Shown piece by piece: positions 55,001 through 64,000 of a stretch of 64,000 bases of DNA. This DNA comes from Sipunculus nudus (Eukaryota; Annelida; Sipuncula; Golfingiida; Sipunculidae), in assembly GCA_026874595.1 (NCBI GenBank), contig CM049320.1, positions 21,647,714 to 21,711,713 on the forward strand, in the 5' to 3' direction. Position numbers and translations under genes: made by a program. A model generated the notes under the pieces. The model ran no database searches. It was not told the origin of the DNA and saw only the letters and a list, made by a program, of their open reading frames with translations. Position 1 is the first letter of the stretch, and each line of letters begins with the position of its first letter.

Positions 55001-58000
55001 TATTTTACAACTATATATATATATATATATATCACCAGAGCGTTCCTCATATAAGTCATACATGTAATATACAACTGCTAGCCTAGCGTTATTGTTATCA
55101 TAAGTACATGGATTTGAGTTAAAATCATCACAAGATTGATGAGCCCAATTCAGCGTCTGATCACCATACTTGCGGCAGCTTATCATCGTGTGCATCAGAG
55201 GTTTTTTCATCGCTATGGCGAGGACAAAATAAGGGCAGTGGTTGGGGGGGGGGGGGGGGGGGGGGTTATAGTCTGATATCACCAACGATGTGAGTCTCAT
55301 CTGACTTATTTTTTTTTTTTTATTTTGCATCCTGGTCTTTCGGGCCTGTTCTCGGCTCCCTTGGGGAGCAGCGCTAGAAGGTTATTTGGCTAGGAGTCTT
55401 TCGCGGTAAGCGGTCAGATCGGGACCCGAACCAAAACCAAACGGTCACCATACAAATAAACAAAACAACAGAGCAATGCGATGAAACATTTACTCCACGA
55501 CAACGGAACGCTGGCATGTGTTAAAGATCTCTTATCAGCTTATTATAAAAGTCTCACATTGTCTCGAACGATAAACGTCGTTCACTGCTCCATACTCTGA
55601 TGTGTACAGGTAGTGACACATGCCACCGTTAATCGTTCTAATATTAGCGATGAATCCCAAACAACATCTCACCCTGGTTCGACAAAAATGGTATCAAGAC
55701 CTAACACCTAAATTCATTTAATCATCGTATTTTCTACTACAATATTAGCCATTATGACAATATGTGAAGGTTATTACAATATGGGTCGTTGTTACGACCC
55801 ATATTGTTATAGCCGTCCCATATTGTAATAACCGGCCCATATTATAATAACGGCCCGTAGACCTGTTGTAATAAAAAACGACCCATTTACATATAATCAT
55901 TTTAAAAAAGTATCCTGTTTATCCTGTTTTAATGCTTTATCATCCCATCAAAACACTGATTCAGCAAAAGGATAAATATGACTTATGGCCATATTTCACT
56001 CATATTAGGTTGGTCACCGGCATTTTGGTTCATTTAAACAGATGTAAATTTAAACATATAAATCCAGTGGTTTTTTATACCTGTTTGTTCACTTACACAT
56101 TCGTGTCACAAGAAGTCAGTTCTAAAATGTCTTAGTTAAATTGCATGAAACTAGAATTATAAAAGTATTGGCTCTTTTACCCACCTACAATTTTCTTACA
56201 ATATGGCCAGGGTATGGTCATTACAATATGGGCCGGTTATTACATTATGGGTCGTAACAAGCCGCCTTTGTAGGGGGACACATATTCAAATAGTCGCTAT
56301 TGCAGAATAAGTGCATTTAACATTAACATTAACATGTTAAATACGTCTAAGGTCTTACTTTGTACACTATAAGTTTTGTACAAGATGAGTTTCACATTTG
56401 ATAGAAAAAATCTCGCTAGAACAAAGAGGTGACAATAAAACATAAAATATATAATGTTCAACTATTATTAAGTTGCCTTTTCATTCGATGATACTTGTGA
56501 GGTTATAAGGCACATATCAAGCATTTAAGGTCACGGTCTATGTCAAATTATGTACGAAAAGAGTCATACCCACCATGATATACATGTGTAGTTCATTGTT
56601 GCAACAAAATGACAATAATGGTTTATTGATTATATATTGATTATTATTGATAGATAGACAGATAAATAGATAAGTTGATAACAATTTGTCATGGGTCATT
56701 CAAGGAATACAATGCATTAAGGCCAAGGAATATTATTTATTTGGTATGATATGCCCGTTCATTTGTTGATACTTAGTAAGACAACAAGTGTCCACATATG
56801 GCATTAAAGTCGAGGTGAATGCTAAACGTTAGTGTGGAAAAGACCAAAATCACCATGACATGGTACACTTTTGTAACAGGTTGTTAACAATTATATATAT
56901 AAACATATATAGAAATCAAGCTCATATAGTATAATATATATGTAGGAATCTTCAGCATAAGTTATTTATTCGATTTAAGGGATTATCAACAAGAGCACAT
57001 CAGATGTATAAATATATGATAACGCTTGTATGTCTAAGTATCTGTGAGACCAAGATAAAGTTGTCATGTTGTAAGCTACTGATACTGAAAGCAGGTCTGT
57101 TTGTTTATATCCAGTTATACTAATGCATATTCTTAAGTAAAGCATTTGTGTTATTTGTAATACCTTTTGTTAGGTCCAAGTAAAACGTGACAATACTTGA
57201 CTTGTGATTCCTATTTAATCATTAGACTATGTTTATAAATAAAAAGATAAATAAATCGATCAATCTAATCTTTTCATTTTCAGATCCTACTGTTGAAGGG
57301 AGATGTCACAGACGACGAGTTCACTGGATCAGTGGTCCAGGAGACAGTCAGTAAATTTGGTCGTCTTGACATATTGGTAAGTTGGAGGGATAGACTTGTA
57401 CCCAGTGCTTTTCAGCCTTGATACCTCTCTTAACTAACATGTCTGCTATCAGTATAATGCACAACCTGTTCTGTATCATTTGTGTAAGATCTATGTATAA
57501 ATTCTCCATTGGAGTAATCTTTTTTAACATACTTTTTTACAAGATATAAAACAAATTAAGGACTTGAATAGAAGCAAAATACAAGTATAATATTTCATTT
57601 ATGTAATGTCAAGACAAATATTGTTATCACAGGATGTTTAAGGCACGGCATCATGTATTGCAAGAGACAAGCTGACATATTGTTAATTTGGAGAAGCTGA
57701 GACATATACCTTTTTTTCTGTCATTAAGAAATTGGCTTAGTTGGTTTAGTTGGTCTAGTTGGTCCTCTGTTTCAATAAAGTATAACTTATATGGGCAGCG
57801 ACCTAATTGACATAACATTGTTTCGGAGAACGAGTTACAGACAGAGACATAATCAAATAACGGATGATCACTCCACAATGCCACGCAGCTATTTGGCAGA
57901 CTCGATAATGATATATAGATGTGGAATATCTGGGGATCCTTTTTTCTACATAAGTTTTAACCAATTAACTTACGTTAATTTATGACGACAATGTTATAAG

Positions 58001-61000
58001 AGTTATTTTCGGACTGAACATTATCAGAGGAATATGTTTTCGATAATAGACTTTTAGAGGAAACTGATAGTTTTGTAATTTGTAGTGCTAATGAACACAT
58101 ACAAATTATGAATTAAGCACATAAGGTTTTGGTTAATCCAAGGTCGTTCTAAATAATAAAATATCAGAAATTTAGATGCCTATTTTATGTTAAAGTGTAC
58201 AGGAATATCTTATACGCAGATATTATAAAAATGTTAAAATTATTTTTAAAATATTTACCTAAATTAAAATTGATATAATGTACAGTATTGTACACCATAA
58301 TAATACGCATCACTGGTATTAATAGCAGCATGGAAAGAAAGTAGATTATATTTGTTCTTACTATTTTATATAATACTAGCTGATAAACCCGGTATTCCGG
58401 GCTTTTTACCGGGGTTGGGGAGCTATATTAACTGAGATGTGGAATGTTGGCTCATGTTTTATTCCAAAAGTTAAAAGAAAATATAGGTTTCAGTGGGAAA
58501 CGGTCTCAATAAGATATGTACTAACATTTTTTTTTACATTTATTTTGTGGTATGTTTACCCTGAAGACCTGGTCAGTAATGATGTTCACACTGCGAAACG
58601 GAATGACACGTGAGGGCCATTCAGGTTTTCGATGATATTTGACTGGTTCTTATTGTTTGACGTATAAATAATAGGTTGGTACGAGGAACACATGAAAGAT
58701 TAATTAAATGGCATTGCAAGGAAACTGTTCCTGAAGAAAGAAACAGAAATATGCATACTTCGTAAGTTAGTAGCAGAAACGAACCAGGCAGAGGGTCCGT
58801 CGCAACCTTTTTTCCATCTTATCAGACCAATTTGGAGGTCTGGAACTCCCGCCACCAATGTTTCAGAAATTGGGACCTTGAATTAGGTTTTGTCATCAAT
58901 CCTCCTGGGTTGAGCCCTCCATTACATAAAGCGAGAAACGTGTTCTTTTACGTTTACTGACAACACATTTGGGAGAGAGCCTGGGTCAAATATAAAGTCA
59001 GACTCAATTCCTCACTGAAAGCAAGTTTTATTCATATGAACAATAGTCCTTAATCGTGTGTTTAAGGTTAAATGACCACGATGCAAGCATTCCGGTCATT
59101 GCCGAAAGCAGTTCGGCTATGATCGGCCAAACCTGCGCGCAAGTCAGAAAAACGAAAAAATCACTCAAAATTATATGTATATTAAACATTTTTTATTCTC
59201 ATATCGCCTATGTCACTGCGGGGACAATAACCTTTAAAATGAGGAATGGTAGAGATTCTTACGCAATGCGGTTCCAGAGAACATTGAGGACTGGAGCTGG
59301 AGCGAATTCCTTTTATAAGTATTATATTTCGCTTTCTACCTCTAACCTCCATTTCCGATGGCTATTTTACTACTTGCAGCCAGCCACAGTGTAAGTCCAA
59401 ATATATCGTTATAACGTTTCCCTACAGCGTAGCAATCAACAGTTACGAAGGTTTGAGATTGGATTGATGTGGGAGTTAAAAGTTATCAGTTTCGTCAGTG
59501 TCATTTACTTCTACAGATAATCATTGCATCAAGATCAAGTCAAATTGTTGACATTTCCAAAGAACTTTATATTGAAAATGTCTTTATTTTACGTTAAGAT
59601 TAAGGTTTGCATCTGAACGTGTAGGTCCTGAACAGAGCATTGCAATAAACAGCAAGGTTATAACGTAACACATTTACCTCAAGCAACAAACATTTGTATA
59701 TATCTTATTTTATGACTGAAATTCTTTTGGCATTATATCTCGTAGTTCAATACTTCTACTGATACTACTACTACTACTACTACTACCACCAATAATAATA
59801 ATAATTATTATTATTATAACAATACAAATAATCTTATAATACCTATTAATTTCGACAAAATATCAAGTTATCGAACTCTTAAGACATCCATGCGCTCATA
59901 ACCACATAGAAAGCACAATATTAGTTAGAAAAACCTAGTCTCAACCTCTCCAAATTCCCCTTTGTTCTCTTTTTTTTCTCATGTATTTTCAACTAATGGC
60001 CTGTCGAAATCAGCTTTTAAAAATAGCATAAAAAATAGTCGAACATCTATGTTCACTAAGAAGGGGATTCCAGGCTTATGGGCTTTGAAGCTGAAGGAAC
60101 GTTAATCTACTTTCAGATGAAACGTTCGTGATTGTATCCGCCAAATAGAGAGACGTGGTTCAATATATTGGTCTGAAGTTTGGCATGTTCATCCATCATG
60201 GAGTGTTTTCTCATAGACCAGATCGACAGGTTGCGCAACCTATCTTCCCATATTCGTAGAAGACATTGATGCCTTTTCTAATGAGTGGTTTGCTGTATTG
60301 GCCTGAAATTATTTATGTCCATATAGATCTTGGATACCACCATCTCGTCCTCAAGACTAATGGCGTCCATCCGTGTGTTTGATATGTGTGAAATAACTTA
60401 TATCTCAGGAGTGGCTCGATGTATTGGTCTGAAATTTAGCATTTGTATTCATCGTGGAGATTTTATTGTAGACCAGACAGGTGGCGCAACCTAGCGTCTC
60501 TTTTTTGTAGAATACATTGAAGACCTATTCTCAGGATTGTTTTGCCGTAATGCTCTGAAATTATGCATGTCCATAGATCTTGGGTACCTCCATCTCGTAT
60601 TCAAGACTGGTGGGCCCATCTGCATTTGTTAACGCGGGGCATTTTCTTTGGTTTAAAATCGCTTATATCTTATGAGTGGATGGATGTATCAGCCTGACAT
60701 TTTGCATGTTTATCCGCCTTGGATTGCTTTGTTGTAGTTTTGACAGATAGCGCCACCTGTCGTTCCGTTTTGTATGATATATTAATGCACTTTTTCTCAG
60801 TAGTGGTTTGGCGTTTCGGTCTGAAAGTTTGTACGTTCATCCGTCTTCTTTGGATTTCTCTTTCACGAGACTAGAAGCACCACCTGCAATCACTTACTTG
60901 TAGAATACGTTGAGGCAGTTATGTCAGGACCGGTTTAATGTATCAGCCTAAAATTTCACATGTCCATTGATTTTGTTTACTTCCATCTTGTAAACAAGCC

Positions 61001-62181
61001 TTGTGGCGCCACCAAAAATCGTTTTCACATAGCTTATATCACTCGGAACTGCTGGGCCGTATTCGGATTCTAGTGTCTCGCGAGATGAGGCGAGATGTTC
61101 CGATTGAGCTTATATCCATCATAGACCAGACAGGTGGCGCCACTAACCTTTTCGTTTTCGTATAATACATTGCCTTTTTCTGATGAGTGGCTTGATGCAT
61201 TCACCTGAAAATGTGATTGTCCAAAGATGTTGGAATGGTTTATTTTGTATACAATATTGTTTGGTCCATCTGGTGTCTATCTGTAGATCTGCTTTGGTGA
61301 AAATTTGACATATACGAGGAGTTGAATTGGCTTCTCTGATCCCACAAATTTGGAATTATCTCATGTCAGGGTCATTCAATGCTTTACTTTGCCAATACCT
61401 TTGTGATTTTGAAACCTGTAGTCGCTTGTCAACAGCCCATTTTCTAGTTTAAGAAGGTTTTTACCAGCAGCACGCAAGGTACGGAAAGGCCGATAGATTA
61501 TTATTTTTTTAATTATCGCAGTGATAGCATGCGAACACAGCAGTTTATAAGGAGGATTTTTGGGAGTCATTCAAGCGAATCGGACTGTTTACAGAAGAGC
61601 GTGACGTGGACATTCTTATGCAATTTTAGCCGAAGGACTGTCGGTACTTACAGATATGTATGTTATCAGTTGATGGTTGTATAGTTGTGTTAAGCTTTTG
61701 GGGTTCAAGAACCCTGCAACTATCTGGTGTAAGCCCTCGTCCAGCCATGTCTCTCTTGTGTCTCATTTCTTGTTTTCTTTAAGGTGAACAATGCAGGAAC
61801 AGCTGGTGGAGCTATTGGGGAATTTTTAGACCTTCCAATGGAGCTATTCGACAAGCTGATACGAACTAACCTGAGAGCGCCGATTATGTTTACCAGGGCA
61901 GCTGTACCACACCTTGAGAAAACAAAAGGTAAGAGGGCAATGACTGCATGTCTTACATCCTCGGGCGAATAACGTAAGGTGGCCATGCTATCCTCAGACG
62001 GGAAAGATGACGGGATGTCACGTTGCAGGGGCGTAGCCCAGTCACATCCAGTACCCCCGTCCTCACAGAATTTTACTAGTAATTAAAATGATTTATTTTT
62101 CCATAATCCAATCATGAAATTCTATAGCTGGTGTCCGCAGATTTGGGAATTATTACTACATTTCAGTAGGTTTGAACCTGG

Positions 62182-62245
<64 letters not shown>

Positions 62246-63897
62246 TTTAATTGTAAATAAAAAATTATGTACAGAATTGTTGTGAGGTCTTGTAACATGA
62301 TCTTTACCAATGTTTTGTAGGCGCCACTGTTAAAACGGTGGAGATGTAGGATCGCTTGTGATTTCAAAGAGCTGGATTTTATTCCTCCGTTTTCAACGCA
62401 TTAGTGTTTCAAATAAACCTTAGTGTAATAGAAGCACTTGGTACTTTAAATACATCATGGGTCGAAGTTTCCGTGCTAGAGACAACCATTATTTTTTATC
62501 TCTCTTTTGCATAAACCGGTTTGAAAATTCCCTGGTCCTAAAATCGTTCGTGTTTTTTATTCTAAAATATTTTGATGCTTAATAAATGTCATGGTTTCAT
62601 GACGTGAAAGATTACTAGTATCAATAATGTGGCCTATTACACCATTTCAACTGCATCTGCATTTTTAAACTAAGCTGACTGAAAGTCATCTGAGCTATAG
62701 TGACCACTCTTTGTTTGTCGTCCGTCCGTCCGTCTAGCCGTCTGTCCGTCCATCTCTCCGTCCATTAACCAGGTACAAATCGTAACCGCTGGGCCTGGAA
62801 TCTTCTAATATCAAATGCTAGGAGGTCCATGAAAAAAGCTCCTTGGAAGCCTAAAATTGGGTGGCTGTTATTCATATTCTCCGAGCTAAGGGGCTCGGAA
62901 GTACCCCCCATAATAATTAAAAAAATGATACAAAAGTTCCAGTATCTGAACAAGTAATGCATTTATCACCATGTTTCTTTGCATGCATATTGATCTTGGA
63001 GTTTGTCATCAGTTCCTGCAGATTGGTGGAGCAACCTGGATTTTTCCTAATTTTAACGCATTTTTTTTAAATATTTTTGTTAGACCTTCTTAAAAAAATG
63101 CAATCGTCCATTTACAGGGCACAAATCATAACAGAGCAAAAAAGTTCAGCAAAAAAAAAAAAAAAATCTCCTTGAAAAATCTTGAAAACTTTAAATTAAG
63201 TATTTGTTACACATATCCCTTGAGCTATAGGGCTTGTAAGTACCCCTCAGTATATTTAAAAATGTAATACAAAACCTCCAGTTTCTGAACAACTTATGCA
63301 TCCATTACCATGATTCTTTGCATGCATATCCATCATGGAGTGTTTCATCAGTTCCTTTAGACTAGTGGCGCCACCTCGATTTTTTTAATTTTACACATTT
63401 TCTATAATTTTTTTTATTTTTGAGACCTTCAATGATGATCCTAGAATTGCACCTAGAATATTCTAACGTGACATCCAGGGAGGTCCTAAAAATCACCCTA
63501 GAACCCTGAAATCTCGTCTCTGGTACCCATATCCTCCGAGTTATTCCTCAGTTGAATCGGGATACCATCTACAAAATATGGCATTTAAAATTCCTTTTGT
63601 GAATGTCTTCCTAGTCAGCTGAGCATCATGACCCCTGGGTCACTTTGATTTGTTTTGCCAGACATGCATTATTAACGCTGCATATATCGTCTTGTTTACA
63701 AACAGGGTGCATCGTCAACGTGTCTTCCGCTAGCACTCAGCGTACGGTCAGTAGTTTGTGCTTCTCTTTTCTAAATGCTGAACCTGCAACGGCTATTTAT
63801 GAATGGAAACTAATACTTGACGTATAAATGATAAAGACTGTTGATTTTATTTTTGTACCTGATTTAGACGTTTATCCAGACCCTAACTGTAAAAAGC

Positions 63898-63958
<61 letters not shown>

Positions 63959-64000
63959 TTGTTCCTCTCCACAGTTTCCAGGATTTCTTTTCTACAGTGT
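52006..64000 (+). CDS. classical short-chain dehydrogenase/reductase, 3' truncated by window end
   Basis: Six exons give the first 167 residues of an SDR (families are about 250-270), an NAD(P)H-dependent Rossmann-fold oxidoreductase resembling FabG-like enzymes. Visible: beta-1 KVAIITGGGSGIG with TGxxxGxG at 18-25, D43 after beta-2 (LVDLR), which favours NAD(H), GDV at 71-73, NNAG at 98-101, a helix-4 asparagine in RTNLRAP, catalytic S152 in NVSSAS, and catalytic Y165 in FPGFLFYSV, exactly 13 residues later. The matching lysine lies beyond the window. Junctions are GT-AG and in phase. ATG 52006 is the first in-frame ATG; ATG 52027 (METEEKV) is an alternative start. The substrate cannot be inferred. 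Introns are long and filled with repeats. Confidence 0.92.
52061..54536 (+). other. SDR intron 1
   Basis: No further exon seen. It holds a 5' fragment of the HINE-like family at about 53679-53830 (TTTTTAGCTCAACTAATGAT, TTTGTTTGTCGTCCG) and a hAT-like end at 52157. Confidence 0.5.
54537..54676 (+). CDS. SDR exon 2 (cofactor-binding motif)
   Basis: Residues 19-65: GGGSGIGAGTAVEFASKGI, LTLVDLR, ending SPDM. Acceptor TATTGGCAG, donor ATG|GTAAG. Confidence 0.93.
54677..57283 (+). other. SDR intron 2
   Basis: No exon seen. It contains a TA run (55014-55032), a G-run at 55244-55266 and the palindromic element at 55749-56262. The rest is A/T-rich. Confidence 0.5.
55749..56262. mobile_element. foldback element of ACAATATGGG palindromes
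   Basis: A 17-bp stem (one mismatch) with a TGTT loop at 55773-55810 (ATTACAATATGGGTCGT). Further copies of CCCATATTGTAATAACCGG lie in both orientations at the left (55815-55860) and right (56196-56260) ends. Confidence 0.6.
57284..57376 (+). CDS. SDR exon 3
   Basis: Exactly 31 codons, residues 66-96: LLLKGDVTDDEF (adenine-pocket GDV) and ETVSKFGRLDIL, which leads into the NNAG strand. Acceptor TTTTCAG, donor TTG|GTAAG. Confidence 0.93.
57377..61783 (+). other. SDR intron 3
   Basis: A 4.4-kb intron without a recognised exon. Visible items: a CCCGGTATTCCGGG hairpin at about 58388, a CTA/AAT trinucleotide microsatellite at 59757-59815 and the degraded array element at 60170-61447. Confidence 0.5.
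60170..61447 (+). mobile_element. degraded relative of the GGTGGCGCCACC array element
   Basis: Decayed GGTGGCGCCACC-type palindromes recur (about 60226, 60478, 60604, 60737, 60872, 61000, 61128) with TAGACCAGACAGGT and CTTATATCT phrases between. The 3' end has a hairpin (CTGT/ACAG), then CTAG (61444-61447) and T, matching the end at 35593. Confidence 0.55.
61784..61928 (+). CDS. SDR exon 4 (NNAG)
   Basis: Residues 97-145: VNNAGTAGGAIGEF, then RTNLRAPIMFTRAAVPHLEK, the dimer-helix region with the structural asparagine. Acceptor TCTTTAAG, donor G|GTAAG. Confidence 0.94.
62182..62241. repeat. TA microsatellite
   Basis: About 30 uninterrupted TA units in SDR intron 4. Confidence 0.95.
62671..63646 (+). 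mobile_element. short HINE-like element in SDR intron 4
   Basis: Same ends as 31346-35773: AAGCTGACTGAAAGTCATC at the start, then TTTGTTTGTCGTCCGTCCG; AGTCAGCTGAGC and a near-palindrome TGACCCCTGGGTCA (63629-63642) at the end. The core has about two and a half of the ~335-bp monomers. Confidence 0.7.
63706..63746 (+). CDS. SDR exon 5 (catalytic serine)
   Basis: A 41-bp micro-exon, residues 145-158: GCIVNVSSASTQRT with catalytic Ser152. Its acceptor lies only about 60 bp after the 3' end of a HINE-like element. Donor ACG|GTCAG. Confidence 0.88.
63896..63955. repeat. TA microsatellite
   Basis: A (TA)n run fills the space just before the SDR exon 6 acceptor, leaving about 20 bp for the pyrimidine tract. 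Confidence 0.95.
63975..64000 (+). CDS. SDR exon 6, partial (catalytic tyrosine)
   Basis: After acceptor CTCTCCACAG the last 26 bases read FPGFLFYSV in the required phase, giving the active-site tyrosine. The exon continues past the window. Confidence 0.8.

Overview
The window is animal nuclear DNA, AT-rich and intron-dense, with GT-AG introns, many tandem arrays and several families of non-autonomous transposons. The gene content (a two-RING Mind bomb ligase, METTL4, a classical SDR) and the repeat style (tRNA-derived SINEs, DINE/HINE-like elements with tandem cores and AGCTCAGCTGACT ends) suggest a lophotrochozoan, most likely a mollusc. The organism call is an inference.

Layout. 1-2667: upstream DNA with a CRE/E-box cluster, a poly-C repeat, and a YY1-type motif that may mark the first exon of MIB2. 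2668-23827 (+): a complete MIB2 (mind bomb 2, Notch-pathway E3 ubiquitin ligase), 18 coding exons, 912 residues. All junctions keep frame, and all zinc ligands of the ZZ finger and both RINGs are present. 23828-36403: a putative 3' UTR with a 22-bp array, then gene-poor DNA ending in a nested transposon stack. That stack is a 4.9-kb hAT-like element with a perfect 8-bp TSD and an unoccupied paralogous site at 48981. It contains a HINE-like tandem-array element, which itself contains a second array element. 36448-37746 (-): METTL4, whose whole coding region is one exon, with a 5' UTR splice acceptor upstream. 37933-52005: no gene recognised, but many mobile elements (a HINE-like element, MITEs, a 1.2-kb giant palindrome, a TAA-flanked TIR element, a SINE). 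52006-64000 (+): the first six exons of a classical short-chain dehydrogenase/reductase. The window ends inside exon 6, just after the catalytic tyrosine.

The three genes do not form a functional unit. The most unusual content is how tandem repeats meet splice sites in MIB2. Exon 8's acceptor lies in the last unit of a 53-bp tandem repeat, and an upstream duplicate acceptor leads to a stop. Exon 11's donor is the first unit of a 38-bp array that repeats the donor about 15 more times. Intron 9 carries about 37 copies of a 37-bp unit built from three adjoining palindromes, and intron 13 carries about 30 copies of a 17-bp acceptor-like unit. A second theme is modular mobile elements that share hairpin ends but carry different tandem-repeat cores.
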